DNA from: BJHL01 sp035299305
GTDB lineage: Bacteria > Planctomycetota > Phycisphaerae > Phycisphaerales > UBA1924
DNA length: 6,226 nt
Direction: 5' to 3'
Assembly (NCBI GenBank): GCA_035299305.1
Contig: DATGWV010000121.1
Span: 1-6,226, forward strand
The translations under genes were made by a program, and so were the position numbers. The stretch's first letter is position 1; every line of letters starts with the position of its first letter. A model generated the notes under the pieces. It made no database searches. It had not been told where the DNA came from and saw only the letters and a list, made by a program, of their open reading frames with translations. This document shows, in pieces, positions 1 to 6,226 of the stretch.

Positions 1-864
1 GCGGCCGCGCAGCTCAACCACCCCAACATCGTGCAGGCGTACGACGTCGGCAAAGCGGGCGAGCTCTACTACTTCGTCATGGAGTTCGTCGACGGCAGCA
101 CCGTCTATGACGAAATCGCCAAGCGCAAACGCGTGAGCGAAGATGACGCGGTGCAGGTCGTCATCCAAGTCGCCGAGGCTCTGCAGCACGCGCACGAGAA
201 GGGCCTCATCCACCGCGACGTCAAACCCAAGAACGTCATGATCACGCGCGACGGCGTGGTCAAACTCGCCGACATGGGCCTCGCCCGCGCCATCAGCGAC
301 CGCGAAATGGCCGAGGCCGAACAAGGCAAAGCCTTCGGCACGCCCTACTACATCTCGCCCGAACAAATCCGCGGCGAAGTCAACATCGGCCCGCCGGCGG
401 ATATTTACTCGCTGGGCGCAACCCTCTACCACATGGTCACCGGCCAAGTGCCCTTCGACGGCAAGAACCCGTCAAGCGTGATGCACAAGCACCTCAAGGC
501 CGACCTGGTCCCGCCGGATCACGTCTATCCCAAGCTCAGCGCGGGTCTGTCCGAAGTCATCGAAATGATGATGGCCAAGGACCCCAAGGCCCGCTACCAG
601 AGCTGTAAAGATTTGCTCATCGACCTGCGGGCCGTCAAAGCCAAGCAGCACCCGCCAATGGCCCACAAGGACTTCGCCCACACCGACCTGACGGCGATCG
701 CCCAGATCGAAGCCGCCGCTCCGGTGGAAGTTGTCGCCGATCGCGCCGCGATGGCGAAGAACTCCCCGCTGGTGCGTCCGTGGCTGCTGTGGGCCCTTGG
801 TGCCAGCGTGCTGGCCAACGTCATCATGGTCATGGTGCTGGTCATGCGGTCGGGCGGCGAGTAA
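1..864 (+). CDS. Ser/Thr protein kinase with C-terminal membrane anchor (5' end missing)
   Basis: Hanks-type kinase that would phosphorylate Ser/Thr of unknown targets; the catalytic domain should be cytoplasmic. The reading frame is open from base 1 (AAAQLNHPNIVQAYDVG), so the gene starts upstream; the GTG at 31 lies inside the conserved HPNIV segment and is not the start. The glycine-rich loop and ATP-binding lysine are therefore not visible. Counting from the window edge: catalytic loop HRDVKPKN at residues 71-78 (Asp73, Lys75, Asn78), metal-binding DMG at 91-93 in place of the usual DFG, activation segment ending in SPE at 119-121, and subdomain IX Asp134 in ADIYSLGATLY. The domain ends near residue 205. 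A linker of about 55 residues leads to one hydrophobic helix at about 261-282, followed by a five-residue tail, so there is no sizeable sensor domain after the membrane. All visible catalytic residues are intact, so an active kinase is likely. Such kinases are numerous in Planctomycetota. I see no clear terminator after the stop. Confidence 0.93.
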   Translation, partial: AAAQLNHPNIVQAYDVGKAGELYYFVMEFVDGSTVYDEIAKRKRVSEDDAVQVVIQVAEALQHAHEKGLIHRDVKPKNVMITRDGVVKLADMGLARAISDREMAEAEQGKAFGTPYYISPEQIRGEVNIGPPADIYSLGATLYHMVTGQVPFDGKNPSSVMHKHLKADLVPPDHVYPKLSAGLSEVIEMMMAKDPKARYQSCKDLLIDLRAVKAKQHPPMAHKDFAHTDLTAIAQIEAAAPVEVVADRAAMAKNSPLVRPWLLWALGASVLANVIMVMVLVMRSGGE

Positions 865-916
865 TCTGCCACCTTTGCAAGCCAATCAATTCACGGCAAT
901 CTCACCCGAAATGCGC

Positions 917-945
917 TTGCGTTGCAGCCGTGCTAGAGTTATCCT
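917..945 (+). promoter_or_regulatory. possible sigma70-type promoter for infC
   Basis: TTGCGT at 917-922 and TATCCT at 940-945 are separated by 17 bases and fit the housekeeping consensus weakly (3/6 and 4/6). An overlapping alternative is the extended -10 TGCTAGAGT at 931-939, which has no good -35 element. Either would give an infC leader of roughly 160-175 bases. This rests on base matching only. Confidence 0.25.
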
Positions 946-990
946 GCAGTAGATGCGCGACATGACAAGCCAACATCGTTTGTGCAAGAT

Positions 991-1082
991 GTGCTTGGGC
1001 GAGAGCCCGGCACCATGAGTCGCGCGCTGCATGTTCAACTTGCAAGTGGATTGATTCGTTCCCGGCATCGTGCTTGGGCGAG
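991..1082 (+). promoter_or_regulatory. infC leader with duplicated, mutually exclusive stem-loop segments
   Basis: The 13-mer GTGCTTGGGCGAG occurs at 991-1003 (A) and again at 1070-1082 (A'). The 7-mer CCCGGCA occurs at 1006-1012 (B) and 1061-1067 (B'). The order is A-B-B'-A'. A pairs with B (991-1000 with 1005-1013) in a stem of nine pairs, including one G-U, with one bulged T and a GAGA (GNRA) tetraloop. B' pairs with A' (1061-1067 with 1071-1078) in a shorter hairpin. B can equally pair with A', and A with B', giving mutually exclusive folds. A perfect palindrome ACTTGCAAGT (1038-1047) lies between them. This could be a regulatory leader of infC, perhaps autogenous, but it matches no leader or riboswitch family I know. 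No anti-Shine-Dalgarno CTCC segment is present, so any control would not be simple occlusion of the ribosome site. Confidence 0.35.
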
Positions 1083-1113
1083 GGTGGCTGGCAGTATGGA
1101 AGGAGTTCTCTAA
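1015..1113 (+). CDS. possible 32-residue leader peptide upstream of infC
   Basis: ATG at 1015, just after the A-B hairpin, opens 32 codons (MSRALHVQLASGLIRS... ending in MEGVL) and stops with TAA at 1111-1113, four bases before the infC ATG. Its last codons read through the infC Shine-Dalgarno site, so translating it could couple to infC, and a ribosome on it would disrupt the B'-A' hairpin. It starts with the same eight bases, ATGAGTCG, as infC. Its own ribosome site is poor (GAGAG at 1001-1005, inside the hairpin). In GC-rich DNA an ORF of this length can occur by chance; I recognise no family and no run of regulatory codons. Confidence 0.22.
   Translation: MSRALHVQLASGLIRSRHRAWARVAGSMEGVL
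1098..1105 (+). promoter_or_regulatory. Shine-Dalgarno site of infC
   Basis: GGAAGGAG lies 12 bases before ATG 1118. It is the strongest ribosome-binding sequence in the window and fixes the infC start at 1118 rather than at the in-frame GTG 1070, which lies inside the repeated leader segment. Confidence 0.65.
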
Positions 1114-1117
1114 TTTC

Positions 1118-1816
<699 letters not shown>

Positions 1817-1873
1817 ATCCTCGTTGTCTGAAGGCAATCAGCTCGCTAGCAACACACATCGCACCGATGCATC

Positions 1874-1900
1874 AAGCCCCGCGACGGCGCGGGGCTTTTT
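1874..1900 (+). terminator. intrinsic terminator of infC
   Basis: A perfect 10-bp stem pairs AAGCCCCGCG (1874-1883) with CGCGGGGCTT (1888-1897), with loop ACGG. It is followed by a T-run (TTTTT, 1896-1900). It lies 57 bases after the infC stop. It also shows that the xseA frame, although open back to 1813, should start after this point. Confidence 0.9.
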
Positions 1901-1962
1901 CGTGCGCATGTCGCTCACAGCAAACTCGCTCAACCGCCCCCACCGCGTCGATATCATGCCGC

Positions 1963-3414
1963 GTGAGTGATCGACTGCCGTTCAACCCAGCGAGCTTGCC
2001 CACCCGCGTGAAAGCCGAGACGAGCAACACGCCGCTCACGGTGTCGCAACTCGCCGCCCGCATCGACACCGCGCTCAAGCAGGGCATTCCCGAAGCCGTG
2101 CGCGTCGCGGGCGAAGTCTCGGGCTTTCGCGAGCGCACCCACTGGTACTTTGATCTCAAAGACGGCACAAGCGTCATCAACTGCGTCATGTTCGCCAGTA
2201 CCGCCAAGCGGGCCGGCTTCGTGCCCGCAATAGGCCAGCAGGTCATCGCGAAAGGCCGCATCGACTTCTACGCACCGGGCGGCAAAGTCAGCTTCGTGCT
2301 CGAAAGCCTCGAGCCTGCGGGCGCGGGCGCACTCGAACTGCAACTTCGCAAGCTGCTCGAAGAAGTCAAAGCACTCGGCTGGACCGATCCGGAACGCAAA
2401 CGTCCGCTGCCGTTCTTCCCACGCCGCGTAGCGGTCATCACCAGCAAATCCGGCGCGGCGTTGCAAGACGTGCTCGTGACCATGCAGCGCCGCTGCCCCG
2501 CCGTCGATGTGCTGCTTGTTGACGCTCGCATGCAGGGCGAAGCCGCTGTGCCCGAGATCGTCGCGGCCATCGCGCACGTCTCCAAATACCACGCCACGCT
2601 CGGCGTCGATGCAGTCCTGCTCACTCGCGGCGGCGGCTCGATGGAAGACCTGTGGTGCTTCAACGACCGCCGCGTCGCTCAGGCCATCGTCGAGTGCGAT
2701 GTGCCCGTCGTCGCGGCGATCGGCCACGAAACCGATACGACTATTGCCGAACTGGTCGCCGACGAGCGCTGCGCAACGCCCACGCAAGCTGCGATGCGTC
2801 TGACGCCTGATCGCGACGCGCTGCGTCAGCAACTCGACGCCGAGCAATCGCGTCTCCACCTGCTCATCTCGCGCCGGATCGATTCACTCGCCAAGCACGT
2901 GACGCTGCTCGCTCGCACGCCGCTGCTTGCGAATCCCGCCGAGCACTTCGCCGACGCCCAGCAGCGTGTCTCCCACGCCGAGAGACATCTGTCAAGCGCG
3001 ATGCGCACGCAATTGCTCTCCGCCCGGCAAGACCTGTCGCAACACAGCGCACGCATGGAACGAGCCAAGCCCACAGCGGTCCTCGCCCGCATCAGCGAGC
3101 AGCTTCGCGGTGCGGAAAGGCAACTTGCGCGTGCGGTGCACACACGACTGACGCAGGAACGCTCCGCAGTCGCAAGTGTGCAGCGAGCCCTGGAAGCCGT
3201 CAGCCCGCAGCGAGTGCTCGAACGCGGCTATTCAGTCACATTGCGAACTGATGGTCGCGTGGTGCGAAAGCCAAGTGACGTGAACGCTGGCGATGTGCTG
3301 CACACACGTCTCGCCGAAGGCCACATCGCTTCGCAAGTCAGCGGCTCGCGCGCCGCACCGCGACTGTCGGCCAGGCGCAAGCCTGTCGACGGCGGCCCGA
3401 GTCTCTTCGACTGA
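1963..3414 (+). CDS. xseA: exodeoxyribonuclease VII large subunit
   Basis: Catalytic subunit of exonuclease VII, which degrades single-stranded DNA from both ends into oligonucleotides in repair; it works with many copies of the small subunit XseB. From GTG 1963 it has 483 residues, near the usual 400-460. The N-terminal OB-fold (about 25-120) carries VAGEVSGFRERTHWYFDLKD; the central nuclease domain holds TRGGGSMEDLWCFNDRRVAQAI (from 221) and GHETDTTIAELVADERCATPT (from 254). A long helical region follows (about 285-420), then the conserved end with LERGYSVTLRTDGRV. The start is uncertain: GTG 1963, TTG 1996 and GTG 2008 are in frame and none has a good Shine-Dalgarno. ATG 1813 and ATG 1867 lie before the terminator and add residues unlike the family. 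No xseB is visible; the next gene is on the other strand, 12 bases away. Confidence 0.96.
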   Translation: MSDRLPFNPASLPTRVKAETSNTPLTVSQLAARIDTALKQGIPEAVRVAGEVSGFRERTHWYFDLKDGTSVINCVMFASTAKRAGFVPAIGQQVIAKGRIDFYAPGGKVSFVLESLEPAGAGALELQLRKLLEEVKALGWTDPERKRPLPFFPRRVAVITSKSGAALQDVLVTMQRRCPAVDVLLVDARMQGEAAVPEIVAAIAHVSKYHATLGVDAVLLTRGGGSMEDLWCFNDRRVAQAIVECDVPVVAAIGHETDTTIAELVADERCATPTQAAMRLTPDRDALRQQLDAEQSRLHLLISRRIDSLAKHVTLLARTPLLANPAEHFADAQQRVSHAERHLSSAMRTQLLSARQDLSQHSARMERAKPTAVLARISEQLRGAERQLARAVHTRLTQERSAVASVQRALEAVSPQRVLERGYSVTLRTDGRVVRKPSDVNAGDVLHTRLAEGHIASQVSGSRAAPRLSARRKPVDGGPSLFD

Positions 3415-3426
3415 CACCCGCGCAGT

Positions 3427-4416
3427 TCATCGCGGCTGATTCTCGCTGTCATCGATCTTGCCCACAAGATCCATCACGCTCGCGCCTTGTTCGCGCGTCC
3501 AGCGTTCAAGTCCCTTCACAATCGTGATCGGGCAGCGCGGATCGGCAAAGAGTCCCGTCCCCACTTCCACCGCCGTCGCGCCAGCGAGCACGAACTCCGC
3601 CGCGTGTTCCCACGTCAGTACGCCGCCGATTCCGACGATGGGCGTCTGCGATTGCTTCGCGAAGTTTCGGTGCACGTCGTACACCAGCTTCACGGCCATC
3701 GCATGCACCGCAAGCCCCGACAATCCGCCCGAGATTCTGCCGAGTTTGGGCCGCCGCGTGTGCACGTCAATCGCCATCGCAGGCGTCGTATTCGCGATGC
3801 ACAACGCATCGGCACCAGGTCGCTTGTTGGGGCCCGTGGGCGAACTCTGCGGCACATCCACGGCCGCGCGAGCAATGTCGGTCATCGTGATCTTGCCCGT
3901 GGGAATCGGGCTGAGCTTGACGAACAGGCGCGTGTTCGTCAGCACCGCACGCGTTTCGCGAATGAGTTCTGTCAGCAGCGCCGGGTCCGCCGCGAACTCG
4001 CAGCCCTTATGCACGTTGGGGCAACTGACATTCAGCTCCACCGCCGCGATCGTGTCAATCGCGTTCATCGCCGCGGCGACCTTCACGTAGTCATCAACGC
4101 TGAAGCCCGCGATCGAGCCAATGACCGGGCACCCCACTTGCGGAATGCGCGGCGCGTACTCCTTGACGAACACATCGAGGCCAGGATTCGCCAGCCCCAC
4201 CGCGTTGAGCATGCCAGCCTCAAGCGGCACGACACGCCACGGCTTGTTGCCATCGCGCGGCAGCGGCGTGATGCTCTTGGTGACCACCGCGCCGACGCGC
4301 GAAAGATCGAGCGCATCGCGCAGCTCATCCAGCGTGCCGGCAGTGCCCGCCGCGAGCATCACGGGGTTCGCGAGTGAAAGCCCGGCGAGATTGACAGCGA
4401 CAGCGGCCTCAGCCAT
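3427..4416 (-). CDS. pyrD: dihydroorotate dehydrogenase, class 1 (1B-like)
   Basis: Oxidises dihydroorotate to orotate with FMN in pyrimidine biosynthesis, in the cytoplasm. The 329-residue barrel protein has Lys47 in VVTKSIT, the NAVGLANPG substrate and flavin segment (71-79), the catalytic-loop motif NVSCPNVHKG (129-138) with Cys132 as base, Lys167 in FVKLSP, Asn209-Thr210, GGLSG (230-234) and the phosphate-binding glycines VGIGGV (261-266). The Cys base indicates class 1 (class 2 uses Ser), and overall resemblance favours 1B, the NAD-linked form partnered by PyrK; no pyrK is in the window. It is longer than the usual roughly 305 residues, partly from a 14-residue Pro-rich insertion at about 187-200. 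The start is ATG 4416, with GGAG only two bases upstream. It is the last gene of the minus-strand operon, nine bases after the methyltransferase stop. Confidence 0.95.
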   Translation of the reverse strand: MAEAAVAVNLAGLSLANPVMLAAGTAGTLDELRDALDLSRVGAVVTKSITPLPRDGNKPWRVVPLEAGMLNAVGLANPGLDVFVKEYAPRIPQVGCPVIGSIAGFSVDDYVKVAAAMNAIDTIAAVELNVSCPNVHKGCEFAADPALLTELIRETRAVLTNTRLFVKLSPIPTGKITMTDIARAAVDVPQSSPTGPNKRPGADALCIANTTPAMAIDVHTRRPKLGRISGGLSGLAVHAMAVKLVYDVHRNFAKQSQTPIVGIGGVLTWEHAAEFVLAGATAVEVGTGLFADPRCPITIVKGLERWTREQGASVMDLVGKIDDSENQPR

Positions 4417-4425
4417 GGCTCCACT

Positions 4426-5301
4426 TTACGGCGTGCGGCGCGAGGTTTTCTTTGGCATCTTTGCCGCACCGCGCGGCGGCGTGAGTACAAACAAGTAGTA
4501 GCCCGGTTCCACCGGCTTCGCGCGTTTCCCCGTGTTCGCGAATGTTCCGGCGATCGTCCAGCCGCTGCGCTCGACGATTGCCAACCACTGCGCGAGGTTG
4601 TACGTGCGCAGCCAGTACGAACTGTCGCGATGTTCGTCCGCCGCACTGGCTCGCGAGATCGTCAGGTGACTGATGACACGCTCTCGCCGCGCCGCCGCAC
4701 CGCGAGCTTCCACCTCGGGCGGCTCGTACTGCACCACCTGCGTCACCGTCACACCTCGGCGCGTACCCACCCACACATCCTCGCTCACGGTTTCGAGTCC
4801 GTACGCGCTCAGACTCAGCCCCACGATGTACACGCCATCGCGATGCAGATGCTCGCGCACACACGCGAGATGCTTAAGCATGGCCGCGTCGGTCGCGAGA
4901 TGGCGAATCGAGTTGATCGGATTGAACGCGATGTGAGCCGTGCCAAATGCACGCGGCTTGCCACTGGCCCACACGGCTTTCGAGATGTCGAAGCTCTCCA
5001 TGCGATCTGCAAGCCCCGCGATGTTGTTCGCGAAGCTCTTCTGACGCGCCCGTTCCAGTGTGTACGCGATCATCTCGCGCGAGAGATCGATTCCCACCGC
5101 GATATCGCCACGTGCCGCGCATGCGAGCAAATACCGCCCGCTGCCGCTCGCGGGCTCCAGCCAGCGCAGTTGCTTCACGGCACGCAGCGAAGGACTCACC
5201 GCTTTCGCGATCGTCGCGAAACGCGTCACGTCGCTGCGCGTGCCTTCATCGTGAAGAATGTCGTAGATTTCCGGATCGGCGTACAAGTGTGTGCGCGGCA
5301 T
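4426..5301 (-). CDS. class I SAM-dependent methyltransferase, substrate unknown
   Basis: A 291-residue protein with a Rossmann-type SAM-binding core. Motif I is LEPASGSGRYLLACAARG (48-65), with the glycine loop ASGSG. The acidic end of strand 2 is Asp72 in VGIDLSREMIAY, the usual ribose-hydroxyl contact. DRMESFDI (99-106) fits the adenine-contacting region, and FNPINSIRHL (126-135) fits the strand 4 region. The N-terminal segment DPEIYDILHDEG (9-20) resembles the lid of small-molecule methyltransferases (Methyltransf_25 type). The C-terminal half has a strand-rich insert and a basic end (KMPKKTSRRTP). Nothing fixes the substrate; protein, RNA or a small molecule are all possible. The start ATG 5301 has no clear Shine-Dalgarno and lies 12 bases after the HD gene stop, so translational coupling is plausible. 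It also sits nine bases before pyrD. Confidence 0.85.
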   Translation of the reverse strand: MPRTHLYADPEIYDILHDEGTRSDVTRFATIAKAVSPSLRAVKQLRWLEPASGSGRYLLACAARGDIAVGIDLSREMIAYTLERARQKSFANNIAGLADRMESFDISKAVWASGKPRAFGTAHIAFNPINSIRHLATDAAMLKHLACVREHLHRDGVYIVGLSLSAYGLETVSEDVWVGTRRGVTVTQVVQYEPPEVEARGAAARRERVISHLTISRASAADEHRDSSYWLRTYNLAQWLAIVERSGWTIAGTFANTGKRAKPVEPGYYLFVLTPPRGAAKMPKKTSRRTP

Positions 5302-5313
5302 GAGGAGTTCATC

Positions 5314-5907
5314 TTACCCGTGCGAATGGACATGCTTGAGCAGGTGCTCGAGCGCATCACACGCCCGGCCGATGGCGGGGTTACTTGCCCGCTCCGCCGC
5401 CGCGAGCACCAGCGCGCGATGCGCCTTGTCCACAGCCTTGCGGCGCGTTTCGGCTTGCTTGGCTTCAGGCAAGTCGCCCACATCGCACAGGTTCTCGTAC
5501 ACATCCGCAAGCTTCACCAGCCGCGCTTGCCAAGTGCCCTTGGCGATACGCGCGTCGTACTCAATTTCGCGCGGCTCCTCGGACATGGCCATGTTCTTGG
5601 TCAGTGCCGCCACGCAGTCCGCCACGGCCACGCCAAATCGCTCGGCGATGTCGTCGTAATCCGTCGTCGTGTCTTCGATCGTGTCATGCAGCAACGCGGC
5701 GAGAATCGCGACCTTGTCATCGCACCCAAACACCCACGACACCGTCATCGCGACGCGAATCACATGCGCGACATACGGCGTGCGACCATCCTTCCGCAAC
5801 TGATGACGATGGGCCCGCGCAGCGAAGTTCACCGCTTCCTGAAAAAACGCCGGCTCGGCACCGCTGATACGCCCGACTGGCAATCCATCGGCAGAAAAAG
5901 GCATCAT
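5314..5907 (-). CDS. stand-alone HD-domain hydrolase of the SpoT/MESH1 type (probable alarmone hydrolase)
   Basis: A 197-residue protein made almost wholly of an HD metal-dependent phosphohydrolase domain like the hydrolase half of RelA/SpoT and the single-domain MESH1 (small alarmone hydrolase) group. The expected activity is removal of the 3'-pyrophosphate from (p)ppGpp, in the cytoplasm. Visible residues are His48 (TPYVAH), His74-Asp75 (AALLHD), the catalytic pair Glu78-Asp79 (TIED) and Asp135 in LVKLADVYENL; together these give the full metal set and the Glu-Asp pair used for hydrolysis in Rel proteins. No synthetase, TGS or ACT domain follows, and the length fits a single-domain enzyme. 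Hydrolysis of another nucleotide is possible. ATG 5907 and ATG 5904 are adjacent; neither has a Shine-Dalgarno. It is the first gene of the three-gene minus-strand operon. Confidence 0.85.
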   Translation of the reverse strand: MMPFSADGLPVGRISGAEPAFFQEAVNFAARAHRHQLRKDGRTPYVAHVIRVAMTVSWVFGCDDKVAILAALLHDTIEDTTTDYDDIAERFGVAVADCVAALTKNMAMSEEPREIEYDARIAKGTWQARLVKLADVYENLCDVGDLPEAKQAETRRKAVDKAHRALVLAAAERASNPAIGRACDALEHLLKHVHSHG

Positions 5908-6226
5908 GTCGCACCATAGGAGTGGAGATGGGCGTGCGACGAGCTAGCGGGCACGTGAAGACGTGGGGCATCGAGGCCGCGTTGGCGACTGTGCTCATTC
6001 ATACTGAGATGGCCGGCTTTCGATAACCCGCGTGCGTGGGATGACCTGGGCTGCTTTTGAGGGCAGCGAGCGTGGCTTGCGCACCGGGATCGGCGGGCTT
6101 GGGACTCATCGTGCGTTGCACGATGCCGCGGCGTGGCCGCGACGATTAGGGTTGCCCCAGGCTTTCCCAAGACCGCTGGTGGATGGTTCGGTTGTGACCA
6201 AGTCGGTGATCGGTGGGTCATCGAGC
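5908..6226. other. 319-base stretch without a recognisable gene
   Basis: This is upstream of the HD gene and probably holds the operon promoter. The best match is weak: TATGAA on the minus strand at 6003-5998, with no convincing -35. On the plus strand an ORF of 32 codons (5928-6026, starting MGVRRASGHVK) has an AGGAG five bases before its ATG. A second frame from ATG 6041 is open to the window edge (62 codons, starting MTWAAFEG). On the minus strand one frame is open from 6225 to a stop at 6106-6108, and another runs from 6221 to 5904. Several frames being open at once, with Arg/His/Ser/Pro-rich products that match no family I know, argues for non-coding GC-rich DNA. Two adjacent hairpins are listed separately. 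Confidence 0.5.
6107..6141. repeat. two adjacent GC-rich hairpins (inverted repeats)
   Basis: CATCGTGC (6107-6114) and GCACGATG (6118-6125) form a perfect 8-bp stem with loop GTT. One base later CGCGGC (6127-6132) and GCCGCG (6136-6141) form a perfect 6-bp stem with loop GTG. There is no T-run on either side, so this is not a classical intrinsic terminator on either strand. It could be part of a dispersed intergenic repeat or a structured RNA. Confidence 0.45.

Noticed and set aside
1956..1970. Five-codon ATG...TGA overlapping the xseA GTG start
   Set aside because: It is too short and lacks a ribosome site; it is a chance occurrence.
1954..2859. 301-codon open frame on the minus strand opposite xseA
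   Set aside because: It is antisense to the conserved XseA OB-fold and nuclease motifs, and the product shows no domain.
3418..3435. CCGCG/CGCGG hairpin between the convergent xseA and pyrD ends
   Set aside because: The stem is only 5 bp with an 8-base loop and no T-run on either side; it also overlaps the pyrD stop, so I do not call it a terminator.
3487..4377. 296-codon open frame on the plus strand opposite pyrD
   Set aside because: PyrD motifs on the minus strand are intact; the plus product is Arg/His-rich with no recognisable motif.
4630..5919. 429-codon open frame on the plus strand opposite the methyltransferase and HD genes
   Set aside because: It spans two well-supported minus-strand genes and their gap, and its product is Arg/His-rich, as expected for the reverse of GC-rich codons.
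5904..6221. 105-codon minus-strand frame whose stop overlaps the HD gene start
   Set aside because: The overlap looks like translational coupling, but the Ser/Arg/His/Pro-rich product, irregular third-position bias and absence of a family make a real gene unlikely.

Overview
The window is GC-rich, densely coding bacterial DNA, and most of it is housekeeping. A planctomycete-type Ser/Thr kinase with a single C-terminal membrane anchor, an IF-3 with a long charged tail, and an infC separated from rpmI-rplT suggest Planctomycetota, possibly the Phycisphaerae lineage. This is an inference from protein character; there is no rRNA or other definitive marker here.

Layout. Positions 1-864 (+) hold the 3' part of a membrane-anchored Ser/Thr protein kinase whose N-lobe start lies outside the window. 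Positions 865-1117 are a 253-base leader before infC. It contains a repeated, potentially alternative-pairing stem-loop arrangement and a possible 32-codon upstream ORF that ends four bases before the infC start. Positions 1118-1816 (+) are infC (translation initiation factor IF-3), closed by a textbook intrinsic terminator at 1874-1900. Positions 1963-3414 (+) are xseA (exodeoxyribonuclease VII large subunit). The next three genes run on the opposite strand, tail to tail with xseA. In transcription order they are a stand-alone SpoT/MESH1-type HD hydrolase (5907-5314), a class I SAM-dependent methyltransferase (5301-4426) and pyrD (4416-3427, class 1 dihydroorotate dehydrogenase). Gaps of 12 and 9 bases make this a very likely operon. 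The last 319 bases (5908-6226) hold no gene I can recognise, but they contain two adjacent perfect GC-rich hairpins and several short open frames.

How the genes work together. infC (translation initiation) and xseA (processing of single-stranded DNA) are separate units divided by the terminator. The minus-strand operon places a probable alarmone ((p)ppGpp) hydrolase upstream of a pyrimidine biosynthesis enzyme, a plausible stringent-response/nucleotide link that remains inference. I found no CRISPR array, insertion sequence, tRNA, rRNA or defence cassette. The most novel-looking element is the infC leader; I do not claim a complete new system.
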